From NCBI GenBank assembly GCA_963761015.1, contig CAVXFL010000009.1:124001-188000 (forward strand): DNA of 64,000 nt, read 5' to 3'. The position numbers and the translations under genes are program-made. Positions 8,315 to 17,268 of this stretch are shown piece after piece. How positions within the stretch are numbered: position 1 is the stretch's first letter; every line of letters starts with the position of its first letter. This DNA comes from CAVXFL01 sp963761015. GTDB taxonomy: Bacteria > Pseudomonadota > Alphaproteobacteria > Acetobacterales > Acetobacteraceae. Below the pieces are notes generated by a model that did not search any database, was not told where the DNA came from, and worked only from the letters and a program-made list of their open reading frames with translations.

Positions 8315-9733
8315 TCAATCCCCCGCCAACCGATCGATCCGCGGCGGGGCGGCGTAGCGCATCAGCGTCGCTACATCCGCAAGCAAATCGACCGCCAGCA
8401 CGGCGTCGGCGAGCCTGGCGCCGCGGTCCGGTCCGAGAACGCCGTCCACGAGCGCCGCGAATTTCCCGCGCAACTCCGCTTCGCTCAGGAAATTCGCCGG
8501 CTCGCCCTTCGCCACCACAATCTTCTTGTCGAAGCGCCGTCCGCGCGCAACCACCGTGACCTTGCCGGCCATGTTGCGCGGGAATTCCGCTTCGATCTCC
8601 GGGTCGTGCGCGCAGCGCACCTTGGGCAGAAGCCGGCGCACCGTCGGATCGCGCAGCAGGCCGTAGCTGTCCCAGTTCATCCCCCCGGTCGCGAGCGCCA
8701 CCGAAATGACGAAGGGGCCGCTGAATTGCCCGTCCACCACGTTCTCGGGCGCAGCCTTCTTCTCGGCGGGCTCGCCGATCAGCAGCATGCCGGAGCGCGG
8801 CAGGCCCAAGGTCACGCTCTCGATTTCTTCCGGCTGCAAATCGTGTTCGGCGCGCAGCGCGATGGCGGCGTCGATGCCGGCGTGGCCGTAGCGGCAGGAC
8901 GGATACGGCTTGACCGCCGTGTTCATCAGCTCGAATTCGGTGCCGAGATTTTCCACGGCGCGCTCGGGCGTGGGCGAGGGGGCGTAGGCGCGCAGGAACC
9001 CGTGCCGGCCTTCCAGCGCCTCGGCTGCGCCCTTGAACCCCTCGCGCGCGAGCGTCGCGGCGGCAAGTCCGCACAGCGCCGCCCAGCCGACCTGAAACCG
9101 CTTGGTCCAGGCGCCGTTGGCGAGGAATTGCAGGCTGCCCGCGGATTGACTGAGCGCGATCCCGAGCGCCGAGGCGATGCTGTCCGCATCCAGCCCGAAC
9201 ACCCGCCCCGCGGCGGCCGCGGCGCCGAACGCGCCGCAGGTTGCGGTCGGGTGAAAGCCGCGATTGTAATGCTCGCCGGCGGGCAGCGCGAGCGCGACCC
9301 GGCAGGTGACCTCGTAGCCGGCCACGATCGCGGCCAGCACGTCGGCCCCGGACGCGCCCGCCATCTCGCCCGCGGCGAGCGCGGCGGGGATGACCGGTGC
9401 TCCGGGGTGCAACGATCCGGCGGCGTGGGTGTCGTCGAAGTCCAGCGAATGGGCGAACGCGCCGTTCAGCAGCGCCGCGCCGGGCGGCGTGTAGCGCGCC
9501 GCGTCCCCGAACACGCCGCACGTCACGCCGTCCTCGCGACCGTGCTCGCGGGCCATGCCCAGCGCGCTGGCGGCGGATAGCAGGGCGGGGGTGCTTTCCG
9601 CGTCGTGGCGCGCGCGTACGATATTGCCGACCAGATCGAGCAGCAGCAGCCGCGCCCGCCGCGTCACGCTGGGCGGCAGGCGGTCGAGCCTGATCGCGGC
9701 GCTGAATTGCGACAGTTGTTGCGTAACGCCCAT
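8315..9733 (-). CDS. MmgE/PrpD family protein
   Basis: 472 residues from the ATG at 9733, chosen because ggagg sits 7-8 bases upstream and homology begins at VTQQLSQF; the open frame extends to 9787. Typical features are the N-terminal helical domain (ARLLLLDLVGNIVRARHD), GAFAHSLDFDDTHAAGSLHPGAPVIPAALAAGE, the segment GFHPTATCGAFGAAAAAGRVFGLD, and a C-terminal domain with VKPYPSCRYGHAGIDAAIAL. The family includes 2-methylcitrate dehydratase and immune-responsive aconitate decarboxylase homologues. No prpB/prpC genes are nearby, so the reaction cannot be fixed. Divergent from the ABC exporter gene at 9953. Confidence 0.85.
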   Translation of the reverse strand: MGVTQQLSQFSAAIRLDRLPPSVTRRARLLLLDLVGNIVRARHDAESTPALLSAASALGMAREHGREDGVTCGVFGDAARYTPPGAALLNGAFAHSLDFDDTHAAGSLHPGAPVIPAALAAGEMAGASGADVLAAIVAGYEVTCRVALALPAGEHYNRGFHPTATCGAFGAAAAAGRVFGLDADSIASALGIALSQSAGSLQFLANGAWTKRFQVGWAALCGLAAATLAREGFKGAAEALEGRHGFLRAYAPSPTPERAVENLGTEFELMNTAVKPYPSCRYGHAGIDAAIALRAEHDLQPEEIESVTLGLPRSGMLLIGEPAEKKAAPENVVDGQFSGPFVISVALATGGMNWDSYGLLRDPTVRRLLPKVRCAHDPEIEAEFPRNMAGKVTVVARGRRFDKKIVVAKGEPANFLSEAELRGKFAALVDGVLGPDRGARLADAVLAVDLLADVATLMRYAAPPRIDRLAGD

Positions 9734-9952
9734 GCCCGGACCCTCCCGATTCCCGCCCATCTTGGGCCAACCGTAACCCTCCCCCAACCCCCACCCGCTG
9801 GCGATGGTAGGGATGCGGAATCCGCGCGGAAAACGAACCGATCCGCGGCCGGATGCCTATAGGCTTCACGGGAGCTGAGCCGGCGAGCCGGTTGGGTCGT
9901 GCCATGACCGGATCGGCCCGCCGCGGCGCCGTGTCGACGAGGTCGGGAGCGC

Positions 9953-11731
9953 ATGCGGAGTTTGAAGGTTTACGGTCGTGGGCTGGCGCTGCTCGGTCCC
10001 GACCTGCGCAAGGCCATCCTCCTCGGGGGCGCGAATCTGCTCGTCGCGTCCCTGCAATTCCTCGACCCCGTGCTGTTCGGGCGCGTGATCGGCCTGCTGG
10101 CGCGCTCCGACACCATGCCCGCCCCGCAGTTATGGTCCGACGCGACCATCATCATCGGCATCTGGGTGGCGGTCGGCGCGACCGGCATCGGCTCCAACAT
10201 CGCGGTCGCGGTGCTCGCCGAGCGGCTCGCCCATCGCAACCGCCTGCAGGCGATGCACCGCTATTTCGTCCACGTCCTGCGGATGCCGCTGGCCTTCCAC
10301 GGCGAGACGCATTCCGGCCGGCTCATGCGCGTCATGCTGGCCGGCACCGAGGCGCTGTTCGCGGCCTGGCTCACCTTCTTCCGCGACCAGCTCGCCTCGT
10401 TTTTCGCCATCCTGGTGCTGTTGCCGCTCACCCTCATCATGAACTGGCGGCTCGGCCTGGTGCTGATCGTGCTGATCGCGCTGGTCGCGCTGGTCACTGT
10501 GCTGGTCATCCGCCGCACCGAGGCCGGACAGGCGCAGGCGCAGTTCTATCAGACGACGCTCGCCGGACGGGCGCAGGATGCGCTCGCCAACGTCATGGTG
10601 GTGCAGTCGTTCGGCCGGCTGCGCGCCGAGGCGACGGTGTTCGGCGACATCGTGCGCCAAGTGCTCGCGTACCAGTTCCCGGTGCTGAACTGGTGGGCGG
10701 TGGTCAACGTGATGACCCGCGCCGCGAACACCATCGCCATCATCAGCATCGTGGTGGTCGGCACCGTGCTGCATCTGAACGGCCAGGCGAGCGTGGCCCA
10801 GATCGTCGCCTTCATGGGATTCGCCGGACTGCTGCTCGGCAAGCTGGAAGCGGCCATCGGGTTCGTCTCGCGCACCTTCCTGCAACTGCCGGACCTGCAG
10901 CAGTTCTTCGCGGTGCTGGAAGCCCATAGCACGGTGCCGGAGAAGCCCGACGCCGGTCCGCTCGCGGTGGCCAGGGGAGAGGTGGTGTTCGAGGACGTCT
11001 CGTTCCGTTATCCGGGCGGACCGCTGATTCTGAACGGCGTCTCGTTCACGGCCTCGCCCGGCACCTCGGTGGCACTGGTCGGACAGACCGGTGCCGGGAA
11101 GTCGACGGTGATGGCGCTGCTGCAGCGCCACTGGGACCCGATCGCCGGGCGCGTGCTGATCGACGGGCAGGACTTGCGCGACGTCAGCCTGGAAAGCTTG
11201 CACCAGGCCATCGGCGTGGTTTTTCAGGAAAGCCTGCTGTTCAACCGCTCGATCCGCGAAAACCTGCTGGTCGGGCGACCCGAGGCGACCAAGGAGGAGC
11301 TGGAGCGCGCCTGCCGTCTGGCCGACGCCCACGAGTTCATCATCCGCCAGCCGCAGGGCTACGAGACCATGGTGGGGGAGCGGGGTGCCACGCTCTCGGG
11401 CGGGCAGCGGCAGCGGCTGGCGATCGCTCGCGCGCTGTTGAAGGACCCGCCGCTGCTGATCCTGGACGAGGCGACCAGCGCGCTCGACGCCGCCACGGAA
11501 GCCCGCGTGAGCCGGGCGCTGCGCACCCTGATGAGCGGGCGAACGACATTCATCATCGCGCACCGCCTCTCGACCGTGCGCGACGCCGACGTGATCCTGG
11601 TTTTCGACGGCGGACGCATCGTCGAGCGCGGCAGCTTCGACGAGGTCGTGGCCCTGGGCGGGCGCTTCGCGGAGCTGGTCGCTACCCAGCTCGCTGCCGC
11701 TCCGGCGGTTCAGGCCCGCGCCGCCGCGTAG
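9953..11731 (+). CDS. ABC exporter (membrane + ATPase), NdvA-like beta-glucan transporter
   Basis: 592-residue half-transporter. The N-terminal type I exporter domain has six helices (about 20-320) and is followed by an ATPase domain: Walker A VGQTGAGKST, Q-loop GVVFQESLLFNRSIRENLL, signature LSGGQRQRLAIARAL, Walker B LLILDEATSALD, and His switch IIAHRLSTV. The start LKVYGRGLALLG and overall pattern match NdvA/ChvA, which export cyclic beta-1,2-glucan in rhizobia and relatives. No glucan synthase (ndvB) is in the window, so the substrate is inferred from similarity only. It stands alone, divergent from the PrpD gene, with about 220 bp between the two starts. Confidence 0.8.
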   Translation: MRSLKVYGRGLALLGPDLRKAILLGGANLLVASLQFLDPVLFGRVIGLLARSDTMPAPQLWSDATIIIGIWVAVGATGIGSNIAVAVLAERLAHRNRLQAMHRYFVHVLRMPLAFHGETHSGRLMRVMLAGTEALFAAWLTFFRDQLASFFAILVLLPLTLIMNWRLGLVLIVLIALVALVTVLVIRRTEAGQAQAQFYQTTLAGRAQDALANVMVVQSFGRLRAEATVFGDIVRQVLAYQFPVLNWWAVVNVMTRAANTIAIISIVVVGTVLHLNGQASVAQIVAFMGFAGLLLGKLEAAIGFVSRTFLQLPDLQQFFAVLEAHSTVPEKPDAGPLAVARGEVVFEDVSFRYPGGPLILNGVSFTASPGTSVALVGQTGAGKSTVMALLQRHWDPIAGRVLIDGQDLRDVSLESLHQAIGVVFQESLLFNRSIRENLLVGRPEATKEELERACRLADAHEFIIRQPQGYETMVGERGATLSGGQRQRLAIARALLKDPPLLILDEATSALDAATEARVSRALRTLMSGRTTFIIAHRLSTVRDADVILVFDGGRIVERGSFDEVVALGGRFAELVATQLAAAPAVQARAAA

Positions 11732-11892
11732 CCGCCGACGTTGTGCAGCGCACACCTGGCGCTTGCAGTGGCGGGGGGCAGATCGCCATTATGAACGGTA
11801 GTCAATGCGGCGGCCACGATCGCGCCATGGTGGCGGACCGTGTTCGCGCCGAGCCTCTCTCGCCGCGCGCCGCGCAGACAGGGAGCAGTCCA

Positions 11893-12327
11893 ATGACCGT
11901 TGCAGCGATCCTGAAGCACAAGGGCGCCGAGGTCGTTTCGGTTCGCCCCACCGACAGCGTCGCCGAGGTCGCCCGGGTTCTCGCCCAGCACCGGATCGGC
12001 GCCGCCCTCGTCATGGACACCATTCAGCAAATACTGGGCATCGTGAGCGAGCGCGACATCGTGCGGGTCCTGGCCGCGCACAGGTCGCGAACGCTGGACA
12101 TGACCGCCGGGCAACTGATGACCCGTGTGCTCCACACCGTCACACCGCGGGCCACCGTATCCGAGGCGATGAGTTTGATGACGGAACATCGGATCCGGCA
12201 CTTGCCGGTATTGGAGGCCGGCGGCCTCGTCGGGCTGGTCAGCATCGGCGACGTGGTCAAGGCGCGACTGAGCCAGCAGGAATGCGAAGTCGACAGCCTG
12301 AAGGCGTACGTCGCCGGCGCGGCCTGA
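11893..12327 (+). CDS. Tandem CBS-domain protein
   Basis: 144 residues that are almost entirely two CBS domains. CBS1 is VVSVRPTDSVAEVARVLAQHRIGAALVMD…GIVSERDIVRVLA; CBS2 is TVTPRATVSEAMSLMTEHRIRHLPVLE…GLVSIGDVVKARL. Stand-alone CBS pairs bind adenine nucleotides or similar ligands and act as sensors. The start at 11893 is supported by gggagcag 9 bases upstream; an in-frame ORF extends upstream to 11743 without family match. It is followed by a strong bidirectional terminator. The ClC-type channel downstream carries its own C-terminal CBS-like region, which may be coincidence. Confidence 0.85.
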   Translation: MTVAAILKHKGAEVVSVRPTDSVAEVARVLAQHRIGAALVMDTIQQILGIVSERDIVRVLAAHRSRTLDMTAGQLMTRVLHTVTPRATVSEAMSLMTEHRIRHLPVLEAGGLVGLVSIGDVVKARLSQQECEVDSLKAYVAGAA

Positions 12328-12365
12328 CAACCGTCGAGAGCGTCGGGGAGGCCGCGCCGGATTTC

Positions 12366-12396
12366 GGGGCCGGGGAGACCGAGCCTCCCCGGCCCC
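12366..12396. terminator. Bidirectional terminator hairpin
   Basis: Perfect 12-bp stem ggggccggggag / ctccccggcccc with a 7-base loop. It sits between the convergent CBS gene and lipoprotein gene. Confidence 0.75.
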
Positions 12397-12398
12397 GC

Positions 12399-12698
12399 TC
12401 AGCAGTTCTGGTGACAGACGTCGGTCGCGACCGGCCCGACATGGGCGTGTGGGTTGTCCCAGGCCGGCTTGCCGAGGTTGACTTGCCGCGGCGTCGTCAC
12501 CGCGCCGGTCGCCGCGCCGGCGCCGGCGCCGACCAACGCGCCCACCCCGACGCCGACCGGTCCGCCGAGCGCGCCGACCGCCGCCCCGGTCGCCGCGCCG
12601 GTCGCGGCGCCGCCCGTCGTGCGCTCCTGCGGGGTATTGCCGCACCCGGCCAACAGCGTCATGGCGCCGAACGCGCCGACTACCAGAAGCTTTTTCAT
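12399..12698 (-). CDS. Glycine-zipper lipoprotein
   Basis: 99 residues. The lipoprotein signal MKKLLVVGAFGAMTLLAGC has the lipobox LAGC, predicting a lipid-anchored Cys at about residue 19. A glycine-zipper segment follows (repeats of GAATGAAVGALGG, VGVGALVGAGAGAATGA, about residues 32-65), able to insert in or pack against membranes. The tail contains NPHAHVGPVATDVCHQNC with two Cys and two His near the C-terminus. Glycine-zipper lipoproteins of this size are often outer-membrane or stress-related; the function here is unknown. It lies just downstream of the channel gene on the same strand. Confidence 0.8.
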   Translation of the reverse strand: MKKLLVVGAFGAMTLLAGCGNTPQERTTGGAATGAATGAAVGALGGPVGVGVGALVGAGAGAATGAVTTPRQVNLGKPAWDNPHAHVGPVATDVCHQNC

Positions 12699-12835
12699 TG
12701 CACTTTCCCTCGCGCTTGCGAGAGCCGATTCGCTCCCGCGTCGAGGCCGCAACGCCTCGCCTGCGAAGCGGTTGCCGGTCGTCTCCGTCGGCGGAAATTG
12801 GCGCTGCCGACAGCGGGTTGCGTTGCGCGACCGAA

Positions 12836-14735
12836 CTATTCGCCGGACAGCTCGCGACGCCGTCGGTCCAGTTCCTCGCTGTAGCGGCGCAACGCGTGCT
12901 GCTCGGTGAGCAGGCCCAGCACGCGCCGGGTATCCTTGCCGTCGACCACCGCGAGCGCGTCGCTTTCCGCGGCCTCGAACGCGGCGATCGCCTCCTTCAC
13001 GGTCATGTTGGGCAGCAGGATGTCGTCCTTGTAGTGCAGGATCGCGCCCACCCGCTCGGTGTCCGGGCCGGCGGCGTGCGCCTCGGGCACGAGCACGATC
13101 CCGGCATAGCGATCCGACGCATCCACCGCGACCACGCGCTGCGTGGCGCCGAGCGGAAAATCCCGGCGGAAGGCGGCGATCGCAGTCTCCGTGCGCACCG
13201 TGCGGATGTCGCGGCGCATCATCCGCCCGACCGTGAGGCTGCGCACCCAGCCGATATCCACGGCGCTGCGGATCGCCTCGCCCCGGAGGTGGAAACGCCA
13301 GGTCGCGAACGAGTAGCCGAAGATGCGCCGCACGGTGAGCGCGGAGACGACCGAGGCGATCAGCACGGCGATGGTCAGCGGCAGGCTGCCCGTGCTTTCG
13401 AGCGCGAGCAGCGACATGGTGAGCGGACCGCCGACGATCGCGGTGGCGAGCGCGCTCATGCCGACCAGGGCCAGCACGACCTCCGGCAGGCCCATGGTGC
13501 CGCTGAACGTGGCCAGCAGGGCGGCGAAGGTCTTGCCGAGCAGCGCGCCCAGGAACAGCGAGGCGAAGAACAGGCCGCCGCGAAACCCCGAGCCGATCGA
13601 CACCGCCGAGGCGATGGATTTCAGCACCAGCAGCGTGGCGACGTAGGAGAGCGGATAGACGACGTCGATGCCGGTGTGCAGCGCGCCGTGGCCGGACGAG
13701 AGCACCTGGGGCGAGTCGAGGGCGAGCGCCCCCACGACCAGCCCGCCGAGCGCCGGGCGGAGCCAGTTCGGCACGCCGCTCCTGCGGAACAGCTCCTCGG
13801 TCAGCGTCACCCCGCGCATGATGGCGATGGCGATGAGCGCGCAGAGCACGGCGAGCGCCAGCACCGGGACGTAGTCGAGCGGCGCGATGTTGGTCGGGAT
13901 GCTGACCGACAGGCCGCCGATGTTGCCGAGCGTCAGCCGCACCACCGCGATCGCCAGCACCGAGGCGATGACCACCGGCGCCAGGGTGCCGATGGAGTAG
14001 CGTGCCGATGATCAGCTCGAAGGCGTAGAAGGCGCCGGTCAGCGGCGCGTTGAAGGCCGAGCCGATGGCGCCCGCGGCGCCGCAGCCCACCAGCACGCGC
14101 AGATCGTTGCGCCGCAGCCGGAAACCAACGCCGAGGCGCGAGGCGAGCGCCGAGCCGATCTGCGTATAGCCGGCCTCCAGCCCCACCGACGCGCCGACGC
14201 CGTTCGAGAGCATGGTCTGGACCATGACGAAGAGGCTGTCGCTGAACGACATGCGGCCGCCGAACAGGGCATTGGCCTCGATCGGGTCGATCACGCGCCC
14301 GCGCGCCCACCAGCGCGACGCGGCGAGGCTGAACAGCCCGAACGCGAGCCCGCCCAGGCTCGGGACCAGCAAGGCGAGCCAGTGGTCGATCCGGCCGCTG
14401 GCGCTCAGCCGCGCCCCGGGCGGGATGCGGAACAGCAGGTGATGGAGCAAGTGGGTGCCGACGTTCATGGCGACCACCAGCAGCCCGGCGCCGATGCCGA
14501 CGAAGGCGGCGAGGACGACGAGCCAGACCTCGTTGGTGCGGACCAGCGCGCGCAGCGTCTGCGGCGCGTGCAGCACCAGCGCGAACGGCCGCCGCCGGTG
14601 CCGGACGATCGGCGGCCGAGCCTTGGCCTCGGCCCGCTCGGCGCCGCGAGCCGGCGGCGGCCTGCCGGCTTGCGCCCGCGCGTCCGGGCCGGTGCGTCCG
14701 CTGGCCTGGGTGGTGTCGGGAGGATGGGCGGTCAT
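12836..14735 (-). pseudogene. ClC-type chloride channel/antiporter homologue with CBS tail (frame broken near 14.0 kb)
   Basis: N-terminal half (14735 to about 14000) and C-terminal half (about 13990 to 12836) lie in two frames. The join falls in the continuous helix GAFYAFELIIGT… / …VVIASVLAIAVV, so one base appears gained, or two lost, near 13995-14000. Together they give about 630 residues: a hydrophilic N-terminus, about ten ClC helices, and a C-terminal CBS pair (GATQRVVAVDASDRYAG, ESDALAVVDGKDTRRVLG). Of the classic ClC signatures the gating Glu region is recognisable (GLEAGYTQIGS), but GSGIP is replaced by RVIDPIEANAL and GxFxP by SGFRGGLFFASLF. This points to a divergent ClC branch whose ion is uncertain. 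The break may be a sequencing error, because both halves are well preserved. Confidence 0.75.
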
Positions 14736-15033
14736 GCGGCGTCACCGGACGCCGCTGGGCGTCCGGGATTGCGGCCGCGCTTTCGTCCGTTCGCGGCCAG
14801 GGTCGTCCGGTGTGGCAAGATTGCCGGCATGCCACCGCTTCATGGGATGCTCGCCGCGGGCGATCAACCCACAATCATCGCGGAACCCGTGCCGGGCGGC
14901 CATCCCCCGCGGCCTGTCATCGCGATCGGCTCGTGGTTCAGGAGGGGTTTGCTTAATCGAGTTGCTTCAATCTGACGCTTGGCCGACTGTCGATGCAGGT
15001 GGCACGTAGCTGGCGTTGTGATGCGCCTATCGC
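14736..15033. other. Intergenic region
   Basis: About 300 bases between the channel gene start and the 3' end of the export operon. I see no supported gene. It holds the likely promoter of the channel gene. It also holds a 27-base motif (14950-14976) that recurs with 22 of 27 matches at 23693-23719. Confidence 0.4.
14950..14976 (+). repeat. Imperfect dispersed 27-base motif, copy 1
   Basis: The core gagttgc is shared with the copy at 23693-23719; 22 of 27 positions match. Both copies lie just upstream of genes in otherwise non-coding DNA. Could be a relic or a binding site. Confidence 0.3.
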
Positions 15034-16149
15034 TCACGCCATTCGCCGCCGCGCGAGCAAGGTGGCGGCGGCCATGCTGGCGGCGCCGAGCAGGGCGAGC
15101 GGCCAGTATTGCCCGAGCAGCGCCGCCACTCCGTCACCCTCCAGGAACGTGCCGCGCAGGATCACCATCAGGTAGCGCATCGGGTTGATGTAGGTGACGT
15201 ACTGCACCAGCCGCGGCATGTTCGCGATCGGCGTCGCAAAACCGGAGAGGATGATCGCGGGGACCAGGAACAGGAACGCGCCGAGCAGGCCCTGCTGTTG
15301 CGTGGCGGCGAGCGAGGAGATCATCAGCCCGATGCCGATCGCCGAGACCAGGAACAGCGCGAGGCCGAGCGCGAGCGCGACCAGGCTGCCGATCAGCGGC
15401 ACACCGAACCAGAACACCGCCACGGTTACGATTACCACCGCCTCGGCGCCGCCGATCAGCAGCCCCGGAGCGGCCTTGCCGAGCAGGATCTCCCAGGGCC
15501 GGTACGGCGTGACCAGAAGCTGGTCGAATGTGCCGGCTTCGCGCTCGCGCACGACCGAGAGGCCGCTCACCAGCATGGTTACCACGAAGGTGAGCAGGCC
15601 GACGATGCCGGGCACGACGAACCAGCGCGACAGCAGGTTGGGGTTGTACCAGGCGCGCACGTCAAGCACCGCCGGAGCGTTCGTGCCGCCGTGGGTTGCC
15701 GCCCACTCGGTATCGAAGCCGAGCACGATTTCGCTGGCATAGCTCAGCGCGATCGCCGCGGTATTGGAGTTGCGCCCGTCGATAACGACCTGCAGCGGCG
15801 CCGGCCGGCCGCGCAGCAGGTTGCGCGTGAAGTCGCGGTCCACATGGATCGCCAGCAGCGCCGCGCGGCGGTCGATCAGCCCGGCCATGCCGGCCGTGGA
15901 CGGCAGCGCCGCCACTTCGCGGAAACTTCGCGAACCGGCGAAGCGCGCCACGACTTGCCGCCCGGCGAGGCCGGGGTCCTCGTTGATCACCACGAACGGA
16001 ATGTTGTTGAGGTCGAACGTGGCGGCGTAGCTGAACACCAGAAGCTGGATCAGCGGCGGGCCGATCAGCACCATCCGGCTCGCCTTGTCGCGCAGCAGCG
16101 CGAGGAACTCCTTGCGGATCAGCGCGAGCAGACGTGCCAAGTGAGGCAA
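15034..16149 (-). CDS. ABC-2 type permease, YbhR/YhhJ-like (second permease)
   Basis: 371 residues starting at a TTG (16149), three bases after the stop of the upstream permease; no suitably placed ATG exists and the N-terminus PHLARLLALIRKEFLALLRDK matches the family. It has one N-terminal helix (IGPPLIQLLVFSYAATFDL) and a large periplasmic domain of about 140 residues with GRNSNTAAIALSY and RAWYNPNLLSRWFVVPG. Five C-terminal helices include the ABC-2 signature FDQLLVTPYRPWEILLGK and IANMPRLVQYVTYINPMRYLMVILRG. It probably pairs with the preceding permease in a heterodimer powered by the double-ATPase protein. Last gene of the ybhGFSR-type operon. Confidence 0.82.
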   Translation of the reverse strand: MPHLARLLALIRKEFLALLRDKASRMVLIGPPLIQLLVFSYAATFDLNNIPFVVINEDPGLAGRQVVARFAGSRSFREVAALPSTAGMAGLIDRRAALLAIHVDRDFTRNLLRGRPAPLQVVIDGRNSNTAAIALSYASEIVLGFDTEWAATHGGTNAPAVLDVRAWYNPNLLSRWFVVPGIVGLLTFVVTMLVSGLSVVREREAGTFDQLLVTPYRPWEILLGKAAPGLLIGGAEAVVIVTVAVFWFGVPLIGSLVALALGLALFLVSAIGIGLMISSLAATQQQGLLGAFLFLVPAIILSGFATPIANMPRLVQYVTYINPMRYLMVILRGTFLEGDGVAALLGQYWPLALLGAASMAAATLLARRRMA

Positions 16150-16151
16150 GG

Positions 16152-17268
16152 TTAGTCGAGCCGCTTGTGCGAGCGCCACAGCGTGATGCCGAGGAAGCAC
16201 GCGGCCATCAGCGCCAGCGCGGCCGCGTCGGGCAGCACCACCGCCCAGACGTCGCCGGCCAGGAACAGGGTTTGCAGGCTGGAGACGAAATAGCGGGCCG
16301 GCAGGATATGCGTGATGATCCGGATCGGCAGCGGCATCGAGCGGATGTCGAAGATGAAGCCGGAGAGGATGAAGGCCGGCAGGAACGTGACGACGATGGC
16401 GATCTGCCCGGCGACGAACTGGTTGCGCGCCAGCGAGGAGATCAGCAGCCCCATGCCCAGCGCCACAAGCAGGAACAGCGCCGACACCGCGGTCAGCACC
16501 AGCAGACTGCCCTGCAACGGCACGGCGAACAGGAACACCGCCAGCGCCACCGACAGCGCCATGCCGCCCATGCCGAGGACGAAATATGGCAGCAGCTTGC
16601 CGAGCAGGATTTCTGTCATCGTCGCCGGCGAGGCCATCAGCGCCTCCATGGTGCCGCGCTCCCACTCGCGCGCCACCACGAGCGCGGTCAGCAGCGCGCC
16701 GATCAGCGTCATGATGACGGCGATCAGGCCCGGTACCAGATAGTCGCGGCTGCGCAGCGCCGGGTTGAACCAGATACGCGTCTGCAACGCCACCGGGAAC
16801 GCGGGTGCGCTCCCTTGCTCCTGCTGCTGTTGCGCAAGCCAGATCAGCCAGGACTGGGTGAGGTAGCCCTGCACGAGTCGCGCCGTGTTGGCATCGACGC
16901 CGTTAAGCGCCACGCCGATCGTCGCCGGGCCTGCGCCGAGCGTCTGGCGCGCGAAGTCGCTGCGCAGCCAGACGAAGCTGCCGATCTCGCGGCGCGCCAG
17001 GGCCGTCCGCGCCGCGGTCAGACTCGGCAGAGTACCGGACATCGAAGTAGCGCGAGCGGCGCAGCGTGGCAACGAACGGGTCGGTCTGCGGGTTCGGGTG
17101 CTCGGCCACCACGCCTACCGGCACGTGCTCGGCATTCAGCGACACGCCGTAGCCGAACAGCAGCAACAGGAACAGCGGCAGCGCGAACGCGATCGCCAGC
17201 GCCGAGGGATCGCGCAGGATCTGCACGGATTCCTTCCAGATCAGCCCGCGCAGCCGGCCCGCGTTCAT
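16152..17268 (-). pseudogene. ABC-2 type permease, YbhS-like (first permease; frame broken near 17.04 kb)
   Basis: The start is ATG 17268 (MNAGRLRGLIWKESVQILRD), overlapping the ATPase stop by 4 bases (ATGA). The first 75 residues or so (one helix LAIAFALPLFLLLLFGYGVSL, then VPVGVVAEHPNPQTDPFV…RYFDVRYSAES) are in one frame. From LTAARTALARREIGSFVWL the protein continues in another frame to 16152, with the switch between about 17026 and 17041. The rest is complete: IRIWFNPALRSRDYLVPG-type motif, five helices, GTMEALMASPATMTEILLGKLLPY, and the end LWRSHKRLD. About 371 residues if repaired, the normal length. A one-base indel is the only defect seen. Confidence 0.8.

Noticed and set aside
7920..9905. 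Long minus frame over the hydratase-PrpD region
   Set aside because: Composition is shadow-like and it overlaps the well-supported PrpD-family frame.
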